Source: Myxococcales bacterium (GTDB lineage: Bacteria > Myxococcota_A > Polyangia > Polyangiales > Houyiibacteriaceae). From it: 10,316 bases of DNA. Shown here piece by piece: positions 1 through 6,652 of this stretch (the first letter of the stretch is position 1; each line of letters starts with the position of its first letter). The notes beneath the pieces were generated by a model, which was not told the origin of the DNA, did no database searches, and saw only the letters and a program-made list of their open reading frames with translations. The stretch is taken from contig JABDJF010000287.1 of NCBI GenBank assembly GCA_013002645.1, positions 1-10,316 on the forward strand. The letters are read 5' to 3'. The translations under genes were made by a program, and so were the position numbers.

Positions 1-206
1 CCTTCGTTGAGCCCGTAGTTGAAACGCAGCTTCTGCTTTTCGAGAAGCTGCTTCTTGAAGTCGCTGATCTTTCGGCGGCGGGCCGACTTTGGCCCGTGGA
101 CGCCCGGGGGATACGGTCGATCCCACATGGTCTTGCGCGACAGACCGGGAAGGTCGATGCCGAGCGCCCGCATGCGCTTCACCCTGGGTCCTGTATATCG
201 AGACAT
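1..206 (-). CDS. rpsD: 30S ribosomal protein S4, N-terminal part (cut by window edge)
   Basis: The minus strand from the ATG at 206-204 encodes a protein starting MSRYTGPRVKRMRALGIDLP and continuing through RPYPPGVHGPK to EKQKLRFNYGLNE (about residues 56-68), where the window ends. The Y-x-GP-R start, the PPGxHG loop and EKQKLRFNYG are hallmarks of S4, a primary 16S rRNA binding protein that nucleates the 30S body and helps set decoding accuracy. The visible part has no cysteines, so this is the zinc-free form of S4, not the four-cysteine form. An AGGAG (plus positions 215-219) lies 8 bases before the ATG and supports the start. The gene is first in its unit and divergent from rimO; no rpsK or rpsM precedes it, as would be expected in the usual alpha operon. 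It could be the only S4 gene or an extra copy. Identity is very secure; the full length is unknown. Confidence 0.95.
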   Translation of the reverse strand, partial: MSRYTGPRVKRMRALGIDLPGLSRKTMWDRPYPPGVHGPKSARRRKISDFKKQLLEKQKLRFNYGLNE

Positions 207-263
207 CTATAAGGCTCCTGGCGCGAAATCCCTGGGCTTTTGCCCCGCCCGCGCGAGGCCGGC

Positions 264-291
264 CTTATACGGCAATCTACCGGGGAGGCAA
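264..291 (-). promoter_or_regulatory. Probable sigma70-type promoter of rpsD
   Basis: Read on the minus strand there is TTGCCT (plus 286-291), a 16-base spacer, then TATAAG (plus 264-269). This matches 4 of 6 bases of the -35 consensus and 5 of 6 of the -10 consensus. It predicts a start of transcription near 257 and an untranslated leader of about 50 bases before the rpsD ATG. The leader contains a small GGGC-AAAA-GCCC hairpin (plus 234-245). The site is inferred from sequence only. Confidence 0.55.
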
Positions 292-363
292 ATCGACCCG
301 GAAACCCGTGGGGCAGGCCGGAGCAGCCGGCTGGCTTGGCGGCGAATTTCCCGGTAATCAGGC

Positions 364-1773
364 GTGATGGGGGAGCCGAGGACCATACATTTCGTGTCGC
401 TGGGATGCGCGAAGAACCGGGTCGATACGGAGGTCATGCTCGGCGTCAGCGACCAGTCCGGGTTCGAGATCGTCGAGGACCCCGCCGCGGCCCAGGTGAT
501 CGTCGTCAACACCTGCGGCTTCATCGGGCCCGCCAAGGCGGAGTCGGTCGACACGATCCTCGAGATGAGCGCTCACAAGGCCAGCGGAAGCTGTGAAAAG
601 CTGGTCGTGGCCGGCTGCCTGTCCCAGCGCTACCCCGAAGAGCTGTCCCGCGAGCTTCCAGAGGTCGATCACTTCTTGGGCTCGAGCGACATGCTGAAGC
701 TGAAGAGCGTGCTCGGTGGGGCCAAGGAACGGATGCTCGTCGGCAACCCGGCGCAGTACACCATGCGCGCCAGCGACCCGAGGGTCCTGTCCGGCGAGAC
801 CCATCGCGCCTACATGAAGATCGCCGAGGGCTGCAACCGGGAGTGCAGCTTCTGCGCGATCCCGTCGTTTCGGGGCAAGCAGCGCTCCCGCACGATCGAG
901 GATCTCGTTCGGGAGGCCGGCATCTTGGCCGCCGCAGGCGTCGTCGAGCTGAACTTGATCAGCCAGGACACCGTTGCGTACGGGCGGGACCTTGCCAAAC
1001 GGGAGTCGCTCGCCGAGCTCCTCTCTGCACTCGCGGCCGTCGATGGTATTCGCTGGGTTCGCGCTCACTACCTCTATCCGGAAAAGCTCAGCGACTCTCT
1101 CATCGAGACGATCGCGCAGCAGGAGAAGGTTCTCCCGTATATCGACATGCCGCTGCAGCACGCGTCGGATTCGATGCTTCGCGCGATGCGTCGCGGACAC
1201 GGCGGGGACCGCATGTATAAGGTGGTCGAGCGCTTGCGTCGGGCGATTCCCGACCTCGTCTTTCGGACCACGTTCATCGTCGGTCACCCGGGCGAAACCG
1301 AGGCTGACTTCGAGGAGCTTCGAAGCTTCGTCGAATGGGCCGAGTTCGATCATGTCGGGGTGTTTCTGTACTCGCCCGAGGAAGGCACGCCGAGCCACGA
1401 CATGGCCGATGCGGTGGATGCCGATGTTGCGGCAGCTCGGTACGAGACCCTCATGGACGTGCAGCGTCCGATCAGTCGTGAGCGCTTGGATCTGCGCGTC
1501 GGAACCGAGCTTGACGTGCTGGTCGAAGGCCTGAGCGACGAAAGTGACCTGCTGCTTCAAGGGCGATGGTGGGGCCAGGCGCCCGAGGTCGACGGAAGCG
1601 TGTACTTAGCCAATGGTACGGCCCGTGCCGGCGAGATGCGACGAGTCCTCGTGACCGACGCTGCGGACTACGATCTCATGGCCGACTTCATCGACGCTCC
1701 AGGCGGACGCGACGCCCCGCCTGACGCAAAAGATCCCAGGCAAGCCAAAGTTAAGCTACGAACCGTACCGTGA
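364..1773 (+). CDS. rimO: Ribosomal protein S12 methylthiotransferase RimO
   Basis: RimO is a radical-SAM enzyme with two iron-sulfur clusters that adds a methylthio group to the beta carbon of a conserved aspartate in ribosomal protein S12. The 469-residue protein has the full family order. An N-terminal UPF0004 domain (about 5-115) carries the three cluster cysteines C15 (SLGCAKN), C51 (VNTCGF) and C85 (AGCLSQRY). A radical-SAM domain carries C157, C161 and C164 in GCNRECSFC. A C-terminal TRAM domain spans about 374-445. The stretch DHVGVFLYSPEEGTPS (329-344) is typical of RimO and not of the tRNA enzyme MiaB. Length is slightly above the usual ~440 because of a polar tail after the TRAM domain. 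The start is GTG at 364 or the adjacent ATG at 367; no strong ribosome binding site is visible for either. Its stop overlaps the start of the following lipoprotein gene. Confidence 0.96.
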   Translation: MMGEPRTIHFVSLGCAKNRVDTEVMLGVSDQSGFEIVEDPAAAQVIVVNTCGFIGPAKAESVDTILEMSAHKASGSCEKLVVAGCLSQRYPEELSRELPEVDHFLGSSDMLKLKSVLGGAKERMLVGNPAQYTMRASDPRVLSGETHRAYMKIAEGCNRECSFCAIPSFRGKQRSRTIEDLVREAGILAAAGVVELNLISQDTVAYGRDLAKRESLAELLSALAAVDGIRWVRAHYLYPEKLSDSLIETIAQQEKVLPYIDMPLQHASDSMLRAMRRGHGGDRMYKVVERLRRAIPDLVFRTTFIVGHPGETEADFEELRSFVEWAEFDHVGVFLYSPEEGTPSHDMADAVDADVAAARYETLMDVQRPISRERLDLRVGTELDVLVEGLSDESDLLLQGRWWGQAPEVDGSVYLANGTARAGEMRRVLVTDAADYDLMADFIDAPGGRDAPPDAKDPRQAKVKLRTVP

Positions 1774-2510
1774 AGTGGACTGGGCTCGTTTTCGTGCTCG
1801 CGTCGCTCTTAGTTCTACTCGTAGGTCTAGGCGGCTGTGCGACCGCAGTGCCCGCGATGAGCGGCGGTTCGACGACGCCGCAACACCGGACCGACCTCGC
1901 CCTGGGTGGGGCTGCGCGGGTGCCGCTCGGCGACTTGAGAGACCCAGCCGTCCTCGACCCCGGACAATCGCAGTACCGCTACGCAGCGGACGCGGGCGGC
2001 GTGGTGCCCATGGCGTACGGGCGCTACGGCATCGCCAAGAACTGGGACCTGGGCTTGATGGTCTCCGGCGCCACCGTCAAAGCCGAGGCGCGCTATGAGC
2101 GGGTGCTGCAAGAGGGAACGACTCGGTCGAGCCTGATCGTCGGTCTCGCGCCGTACGGTGGCTGGATTCCCGATCGCGATCGATCCGGTAGCGGCGGGCG
2201 CGTCGGGTTCGAGGTTCCGTTTGTTTACGGGGTCGACTTCGGAGGGGTCTACGAGCTCTGGCTGGGCGCGCGCGGCAGCGGCGAGTACGTCTTCGGGGAG
2301 TTCCAGGTCACAGGCTCCGAGCAGCGCGCCAGCGGAGCGGGGGTCCGACTGGGGCCCGTGATCGGCATGGCGCTCGGCGTGCGGCGGATACACGCGCTGG
2401 TGGAGCTGACCGCCGCGTACGAATACTGGTTCATCGACCACGCGGGAGCCTCGCTCAACCGGGGCGGCTTCGTCTTGATCCCCGGCTTCGGGCTCCGCCT
2501 GCGCCTTTAG
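1770..2510 (+). CDS. Outer-membrane-type lipoprotein of unknown function
   Basis: A 246-residue protein with a lipoprotein signal: a charged start (MKW), a hydrophobic stretch at 5-20 and the lipobox L20-G-G-C23, so the mature protein should begin at an acylated C23. The rest lacks transmembrane helices and has many alternating hydrophobic/polar segments rich in Gly, Tyr and Arg (for example YGRYGIAKNWDLGLMVSG and the C-terminal GFVLIPGFGLRLRL). This pattern resembles a small outer-membrane beta barrel or barrel-like domain. The start is a GTG whose last bases form a GTGA overlap with the rimO stop, so the two are probably translationally coupled and share one transcript. I do not recognise a named family and assign no function. 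Co-transcription with rimO need not mean shared function. Expression as an exported lipoprotein is quite likely; the barrel fold is an inference. Confidence 0.8.
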   Translation: MKWTGLVFVLASLLVLLVGLGGCATAVPAMSGGSTTPQHRTDLALGGAARVPLGDLRDPAVLDPGQSQYRYAADAGGVVPMAYGRYGIAKNWDLGLMVSGATVKAEARYERVLQEGTTRSSLIVGLAPYGGWIPDRDRSGSGGRVGFEVPFVYGVDFGGVYELWLGARGSGEYVFGEFQVTGSEQRASGAGVRLGPVIGMALGVRRIHALVELTAAYEYWFIDHAGASLNRGGFVLIPGFGLRLRL

Positions 2511-2536
2511 CTCGCCTCTGCTCGTCCTCTTGGCGC

Positions 2537-3109
2537 TCAGGCTGCCTTGGGCTTGCGCGATCGCCGTGGCCTTGGGCGCTTGTTTTTCGGCACGGGCTTT
2601 TCGTCGTCGCTCCCAAGGAGGTTGCCCACGAAGGCACCCATGAGCGCCATCATCGTGGCCATCAAGACGCCAAGCACATAGGCGCCCGTCGAGAGTTGGT
2701 AGACGTCCGCAATGCTCGAGAGGTAAATCATGGTGGGAATCGCCGCGAGGAATCCTGCGACCGGCGGTTCGAGAAAGTTCTTCCCGGGCGAGAGGTAGTT
2801 GATGGCCCCGGCCCCGACGAACCAAAGGATGATGATGATGACAATCCCGGGGAAGCCCTGCGGATCATATGCGGAAATGATGAGCGGCAAGAGCGCCACG
2901 GCAAGCGCCGCCATCACCAAGAAGAGCCCAAACGAGATGAATACCCAGCGAGGTTCGAACTCGTCCGGTTGATGTCGACGGGCGTACACCTCCTCGTCGC
3001 TGAGCTCCGATGCGAGCTCTGACAGGCGCGCTCCGCAGGAGCGACAGCGCTCCGACGCTTTGGGATTGCTCGCTCCACATACGTGGCATTCGATCTCTTC
3101 GGCAGCCAT
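2537..3109 (-). CDS. Zinc-ribbon membrane protein with four predicted helices
   Basis: The 190-residue product starts with a short zinc ribbon, C8-x-x-C11 and C22-x-x-C25 (CHVCGASNP, CRSCGARLSE), followed by an acidic linker. Four hydrophobic segments follow at about 55-80, 87-106, 115-135 and 142-166. The C-terminal tail (about 167-190) is strongly basic (KNKRPRPRRSRKPKAA) and presumably cytoplasmic, like the ribbon. This arrangement is common among small uncharacterised bacterial membrane proteins; the ribbon may bind protein or nucleic acid or be structural. A GAGGGAG purine tract lies a few bases before the ATG and supports the start. The gene converges on the lipoprotein gene with a 26-base gap and diverges from aspS across 166 bases, so it is probably transcribed alone. 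I see no obvious terminator in the 26-base gap. No specific function can be given. Confidence 0.82.
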   Translation of the reverse strand: MAAEEIECHVCGASNPKASERCRSCGARLSELASELSDEEVYARRHQPDEFEPRWVFISFGLFLVMAALAVALLPLIISAYDPQGFPGIVIIIILWFVGAGAINYLSPGKNFLEPPVAGFLAAIPTMIYLSSIADVYQLSTGAYVLGVLMATMMALMGAFVGNLLGSDDEKPVPKNKRPRPRRSRKPKAA

Positions 3110-3208
3110 ATCTCCCTCACTCGACTGGTCGCGTGTCCCCGCTGCGCATTGTCTACGGCGGGCCGCAGAAGCGCAACTGCCTGTACATGCGAGGAAATCG
3201 GTGCGTAC

Positions 3209-3236
3209 TTGACGGGAGGTGCGAGGCGGCTACCTT
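3209..3236 (+). promoter_or_regulatory. Probable aspS promoter with overlapping inverted repeat
   Basis: TTGACG at 3209-3214, a 16-base spacer and TACCTT at 3231-3236 form a promoter-like pair: the -35 matches consensus at 5 of 6 positions, the -10 only at 3 of 6. Transcription would start near 3243, about 33 bases before the aspS GTG. Bases 3213-3240 also form an imperfect inverted repeat (CGGGAGGT and ACCTTCCCG, one bulged base), which could fold in RNA or bind a regulator. Both readings rest on sequence only. Confidence 0.45.
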
Positions 3237-3275
3237 CCCGCCGCGCCCGAAAAACCGGGCTGAAGGAGGCCTGCG

Positions 3276-5147
3276 GTGGCCCGTTTCATCGACGAGCTCA
3301 AGCGTACACATAGTTGCGGTGAACTGAGGGAAGAGAACATCGGTCAGGAGATCGTGCTCTTCGGCTGGGTGCAAAACCGACGCGACCACGGCGGCTGCAT
3401 CTTCATCGACCTACGCGATCGCGATGGGCTGACCCAGGTGGTCTTCGACCCGGAGACCAGCGACCAAGCCGCCTTTGAAACCGCTGACAAAGCGCGCTCG
3501 GAGTGGGTGCTCGGCATACGAGGCAAGGTTCGGGATCGGGGCGCCAAGGACGACGGCACGAGCCTTCGCAACCCCCGGCTCGCGACTGGGGCCATCGAGG
3601 TGATTGCGCTCGAAGCGACCATCTTCAACAAGGCGGAGACTCCTCCATTCGAGATTGAAGATCAGATCAGCACCGGCGAGGACAAGCGCCTCGAATATCG
3701 CTACCTCGATCTGCGACGACCGGCGCTCCAAAAGAACCTGATGATGCGGAGCAAGCTCAACCACGAAGCCCGCAACTACTTCAGCGACAACGGGTTCATC
3801 GAGGTCGAGACGCCGTTCATGGTGAAATACACGCCGGGCGGGGCGAGGAACTTCCTGGTTCCTTCCCGTCTCTACGGGGGCCACTTCTATGCGCTCGCAG
3901 AAAGTCCGCAGCTCTACAAGCAGCTGCTGATGTGCGCGGGCTACGACAAGTATTACCAAATCGTTCGCTGCTTTCGTGACGAGGACCTGCGCATCGATCG
4001 GCAGCCCGAGTTCACGCAGATCGACATCGAGATGTCGTTCATCAATCAGGACGACCTGTTCAAGGTCCTCGAAGGGCTGGTGTTCCGGCTCTGGAGAGAC
4101 GTCCTCGGAATCGACCTGCTCGAGCACTACCCAAGCGGGGAATTCCCCAGGATTCCCTATGCGGAATCGATGGAGCGCTTCGGCAACGACAAGCCCGACA
4201 TGCGCTTTGGAATGGAGCACGTCGACCTCACGGACCTGACCGTCGAGCACGGCGGCGGTGGAATCGGCATGCTGGAGCCGATCGCAAAGAAGTTCAACGA
4301 CGGCGCGTACCGAAGAGACCTTCCTGCCGAGATCGTGAAGGCGATGGTCGTTCCTTCTGGCCACGGCTTCTCGCGAAAGGATCTGGACGCGCTCGAGAAG
4401 TTCGTCCGTCAGATGGGCGCCAAAGGCCTGGCGCGCGCCAAGGTCGACGGCGATGGCAACTGGCTGCAGAGCCCACTCGCCAAAATGGTCACGCCTGAAT
4501 TCCGAAAGGCCGTGAACGAAAAGGTCGGAGCGGAAGACGGAGATCTGATCTTCTTCCAGTTCGGGCCGACGGCGAAGGCCCACACCGTGATGGCCAACCT
4601 TCGTCTGCACGTCGCGCGAAAGCTCGGCATGATTCCAGAGACCGGCAGCGCCGGGAATTGGAACTTCCTTTGGGTCGTCGACCCGCCGTTGTTCGATCGC
4701 AACGAGGAGAAGAAGCGCTGGGAAGCAGCGCACCACGTCTTCACTCGCCCGCACGATGAATGCATCGACCTGCTCGGAAGCGACCCGGGCAAGGTTCTTT
4801 GTTATCGCTACGATCTCGTGCTCAACGGCTTCGAGATCGCAGGCGGCTCGATTCGCCTGCACGACCCCGAAGTTCAGAAGAAGGTCTTCGAAGTGATCGG
4901 CCTGAGCGACGAAGAAGCCCGCGAGAAGTTCGGCTTCCTCCTGGACGCACTCACGTACGGCGCGCCGCCCCACGGCGGCATTGCGTTCGGTATGGACAGA
5001 ATCGCGATGTTGGCCGCGGAGACCGAGTCGATTCGCGACGTAATCGCATTCCCAAAGACGCAGCGAGCCAACGACCTGATGACCTCCGCACCGTCGCGCG
5101 TCGACCCGGCGCAGCTGCTCGATTTGAAGATCAAGACGCTCGAGTAG
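3276..5147 (+). CDS. aspS: Aspartyl-tRNA synthetase, bacterial type, probably non-discriminating
   Basis: Class II synthetase that charges tRNA with aspartate. The 623-residue protein shows the bacterial order. An N-terminal OB-fold anticodon-binding domain (about 18-115) is followed by the first half of the catalytic domain with class II motif 2 (F233-RDEDLR-x-DRQPEFTQ-248) and the aspartate-site SPQ (210-212). The bacterial GAD insertion lies at about 310-430, ending GDLIFFQFGPTAK. Motif 3 is HGGIAFGMDRI (566-576, R575). His38 in RRDHGG sits where non-discriminating enzymes such as that of Pseudomonas aeruginosa have histidine and the discriminating E. coli enzyme has leucine. The usual TPEGARD loop is here TPGGARN (186-192), lacking the conserved glutamate. 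GGAGG at 3265-3269 lies 6 bases before the GTG start and fixes it. The gene appears monocistronic. Confidence 0.97.
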   Translation: MARFIDELKRTHSCGELREENIGQEIVLFGWVQNRRDHGGCIFIDLRDRDGLTQVVFDPETSDQAAFETADKARSEWVLGIRGKVRDRGAKDDGTSLRNPRLATGAIEVIALEATIFNKAETPPFEIEDQISTGEDKRLEYRYLDLRRPALQKNLMMRSKLNHEARNYFSDNGFIEVETPFMVKYTPGGARNFLVPSRLYGGHFYALAESPQLYKQLLMCAGYDKYYQIVRCFRDEDLRIDRQPEFTQIDIEMSFINQDDLFKVLEGLVFRLWRDVLGIDLLEHYPSGEFPRIPYAESMERFGNDKPDMRFGMEHVDLTDLTVEHGGGGIGMLEPIAKKFNDGAYRRDLPAEIVKAMVVPSGHGFSRKDLDALEKFVRQMGAKGLARAKVDGDGNWLQSPLAKMVTPEFRKAVNEKVGAEDGDLIFFQFGPTAKAHTVMANLRLHVARKLGMIPETGSAGNWNFLWVVDPPLFDRNEEKKRWEAAHHVFTRPHDECIDLLGSDPGKVLCYRYDLVLNGFEIAGGSIRLHDPEVQKKVFEVIGLSDEEAREKFGFLLDALTYGAPPHGGIAFGMDRIAMLAAETESIRDVIAFPKTQRANDLMTSAPSRVDPAQLLDLKIKTLE

Positions 5148-5188
5148 CGCGAGACCGGGGCGCGGAAAAAAGCGCGATACGGGGTTCC

Positions 5189-5203
5189 GCCGAACGGCTC
5201 GGC
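5189..5203 (+). terminator. Small hairpin downstream of aspS, weak terminator candidate
   Basis: GCCGA-ACGGC-TCGGC forms a 5-base-pair stem with a 5-base loop 41 bases after the aspS stop. It is followed by TTGCAAATG and not by a run of T, so intrinsic termination would be weak. On the minus strand the same hairpin is followed about 20 bases later by a run of six T (plus 5165-5170), so it might instead help end the tRNA-Leu transcript. Low confidence either way. Confidence 0.22.
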
Positions 5204-5268
5204 TTGCAAATGTGGTCGGATGCACTTGGGGGCTTTGACCACGCAAGCCTCGCCTCGGAGCTCGCGCC

Positions 5269-5299
5269 CAATCTGCGGTGGCTGCATGCATGCAGATTG
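5269..5299. repeat. Nested inverted repeat between aspS and tRNA-Leu
   Basis: CAATCTGC (5269-5276) and GCAGATTG (5292-5299) are perfect 8-base inverted repeats around a 15-base loop. Overlapping the loop and right arm is a perfect 14-base palindrome, CTGCATGCATGCAG (5282-5295), so two alternative structures compete. It lies in a 276-base stretch (5148-5423) in which I find no credible protein gene. It could be a protein-binding site, a processing signal for the tRNA transcript read from the other strand, or chance. Confidence 0.4.
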
Positions 5300-5423
5300 T
5301 CACTCGCTACGTCGACTCCACCCCATGACGCGGTTTCCCGCGCCCCTGCGTACGTCGACTTCTGCGCGCAGCGCTCAGGAAGCCAGTACGAAAGGCCCGA
5401 TTGTTTCGTCAGCTGGGAGCTCG

Positions 5424-5510
5424 TGGTAGCCGAGGTCGGACTCGAACCGACACATTCTTGCGAATACCGGATTTTGAATCCGGCGCGTCTGCCAATTCCG
5501 CCACTCGGCC
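5424..5510 (-). tRNA. tRNA-Leu (anticodon CAA)
   Basis: The 87-base minus-strand sequence folds fully as a leucine tRNA. The acceptor arm is GGCCGAG with CTCGGCT (first pair G-U). The D arm is GCG/CGC with the loop GAATTGGCAGA. The anticodon stem CCGGA/TCCGG encloses TTCAAAA, anticodon CAA at plus 5474-5476. A 15-base variable arm (ATTC-GCAA-GAAT) marks a class II tRNA, and the T arm is GTCGG-TTCGAGT-CCGAC. The discriminator is A and CCA is encoded. It reads UUG codons. The gene stands alone between aspS and fabH, opposite to both. I see no copy of its 3' end elsewhere in the window, so nothing suggests use as an integration site here. Confidence 0.97.
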
Positions 5511-5522
5511 AGAGCGGCCGGA

Positions 5523-5528
5523 CATATA
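5523..5528 (-). promoter_or_regulatory. Probable -10 element of the tRNA-Leu promoter
   Basis: Minus-strand TATATG ends 12 bases upstream of the mature tRNA 5' end, the distance expected for a tRNA promoter with a short 5' leader. No good -35 is found 16-18 bases further upstream; a TTGCAC lies only 8 bases away, too close. Inferred from position and sequence only. Confidence 0.35.
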
Positions 5529-5546
5529 GCAGGCCCGTGCAAAGGC

Positions 5547-5568
5547 GCATTCCCCGCGGTGGGGATGC
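5547..5568 (+). other. Bulged hairpin between tRNA-Leu and fabH
   Basis: GCAT-T-CCCC, loop GCGGT, GGGG-ATGC forms an 8-base-pair stem with one bulged T. It lies upstream of both the divergent tRNA promoter and fabH, about 80 bases before the fabH start. No T run follows on either strand, so it is not a standard terminator. It may be an operator or a leader structure of fabH if transcription starts upstream. The remaining fabH upstream region shows only a weak promoter-like TACGCT at 5615-5620. Confidence 0.3.
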
Positions 5569-5649
5569 AGCCCGGGAGGGCAGACGCCGCGTCGACTTTG
5601 AGCGGCGCTTTCGCTACGCTCCGCGGCAAATCCGGAAGGGGCTCGATTT

Positions 5650-6648
5650 ATGACAAGGACCGCTATTTTGGGGCTCGGGCATTACGTGCCCTCGAAGGTC
5701 GTCACCAACGACGACCTCGCGAAGATGTTCGATACGAGCGACGAGTGGATTCAGCAGCGCACCGGAATCAAGGAGCGCCGATACATCGAGAAAAGCGGCA
5801 TTGGGGCGAGCGACCTCGCGTTGCCAGCCGTGAAGATGGCGTGCGAAAACGCAGGCATCGACGTGTCGGAAATCGACGCGATCATCTTCGCGACCCTGTC
5901 ACCCGACTTCAACTTCCCAGGCAGCGGCTGTTTCCTGGGCGACAAGCTCGGCCTCGCCGGTGTCCCGGCACTCGATGTACGTAACCAGTGCAGCGGTTTT
6001 CTCTACGGCTTGCAGATCGCTGACGCCTGGATTCGCTGTGGCATGTACGAGCGCGTCGCGTTGGTCGGCGCGGAGGTTCACTCGACCGCCCTCGATTTCA
6101 GTGACGAGGGCCGCGACGTGACGGTTCTGTTTGGCGACGGCGCCGCTTGTGCGATCCTCGGGTCGCTCGACGATGAGAATCGGGGCCTCATCGACGTCGA
6201 AGTTCACGCAGACGGAAGCGGGGCGAAGGAGCTGTGGCTCGAAGGACCGGCCAGTGCCTACATCCCTCGCCTCACGCACGAAATGATCGACGACAAGACG
6301 GTGAATCCGTCCATGAACGGGCGCAACGTGTTTCGATGGGCGACCGCGAAAATGCCTGAAGTCAGTCTCTCCGTGTTGGAACGCAACGGCGTGTCGACCG
6401 AGGAACTCGACCTGATGGTCCCCCATCAGGCTAACAAGCGCATCAACGAGTTCGTTTCACAGAAGCTCAAGATCGCGCCCGAGAAGGTCGTCCACAACAT
6501 CCAGAAGTATGGGAACACCACTGCGGCTTCGATTCCGCTTGCGCTTAGCGAAGCCGTCCAGGAGGGGCGCGCCAAAAAGGGCGACCTGGTTCTGATGCCG
6601 GCATTTGGTGCGGGTTTTACCTGGGGGGCCGCACTTCTGCGGCTCTAG
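5650..6648 (+). CDS. fabH: 3-oxoacyl-ACP synthase III (FabH family)
   Basis: FabH-type enzymes condense an acyl-CoA primer with malonyl-ACP to start fatty-acid (or related) synthesis. The 332-residue length is normal. The catalytic triad is complete: C114 in DVRNQCSGFLYG, H259 in VPHQANKRI and N289 in YGNTTAASIP. Further family marks are the start AILGLGHYVPSKVVTNDDL, TSDEWIQQRTGIKERR (29-44), FGDGAA (161-166) and the C-terminal GAGFTWGAALLRL. Two regions differ from the textbook E. coli-like form: FNFPGSGCFLGDKLG before the active site and GAEVHSTALDFSDEGRDV after it. I recall both from a FabH-like branch common outside the main fab operons. GGAAGGGG 8 bases before the ATG supports the start. 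The fabD-fabG-acpP genes are not adjacent. It is followed within 4 bases by a lipid kinase gene. The family is secure; whether it is the housekeeping FabH or a specialised paralog is open. Confidence 0.92.
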   Translation: MTRTAILGLGHYVPSKVVTNDDLAKMFDTSDEWIQQRTGIKERRYIEKSGIGASDLALPAVKMACENAGIDVSEIDAIIFATLSPDFNFPGSGCFLGDKLGLAGVPALDVRNQCSGFLYGLQIADAWIRCGMYERVALVGAEVHSTALDFSDEGRDVTVLFGDGAACAILGSLDDENRGLIDVEVHADGSGAKELWLEGPASAYIPRLTHEMIDDKTVNPSMNGRNVFRWATAKMPEVSLSVLERNGVSTEELDLMVPHQANKRINEFVSQKLKIAPEKVVHNIQKYGNTTAASIPLALSEAVQEGRAKKGDLVLMPAFGAGFTWGAALLRL

Positions 6649-6652
6649 CGCC

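Noticed and set aside
358..1560. 400-residue open frame on the minus strand opposite rimO
   Set aside because: Antisense shadow of rimO, with no family motif and no supporting start signal.
2511..2536. Bidirectional terminator between the convergent genes
   Set aside because: The 26-base gap has no clear inverted repeat or T run on either strand.
1827..2825. 332-residue minus-strand open frame covering parts of two genes
   Set aside because: Overlaps both the lipoprotein gene and the zinc-ribbon gene in another frame; composition is typical of a shadow frame.
3411..5303. 630-residue open frame on the minus strand opposite aspS
   Set aside because: It lies antisense to a certain aspS gene, runs through its stop into the gap, and has the Arg/Val/Glu/Leu-rich composition expected from reading GC-rich codons backwards. 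No recognisable domain.
5424..5510. tRNA-Leu as an integration site for a mobile element
   Set aside because: No integrase, no repeated tRNA 3' end and no phage-like genes are present; both flanks are ordinary core genes.
5131..5550. 139-residue minus-strand open frame containing the tRNA-Leu sequence
   Set aside because: It encodes the tRNA gene in full, which is incompatible with a real protein here. Translated tRNAs are a common false call.
5308..5597. Three copies of CGTCGACT near 5310, 5353 and 5590
   Set aside because: GTCGAC is a palindrome that recurs throughout the GC-rich coding sequence in this window, so three copies in 290 bases are not remarkable.
4760..5653. 297-residue plus-strand open frame from aspS through the tRNA
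   Set aside because: It starts inside aspS in another frame, crosses the tRNA-Leu gene and reaches into fabH; its composition is Arg-rich and not protein-like.
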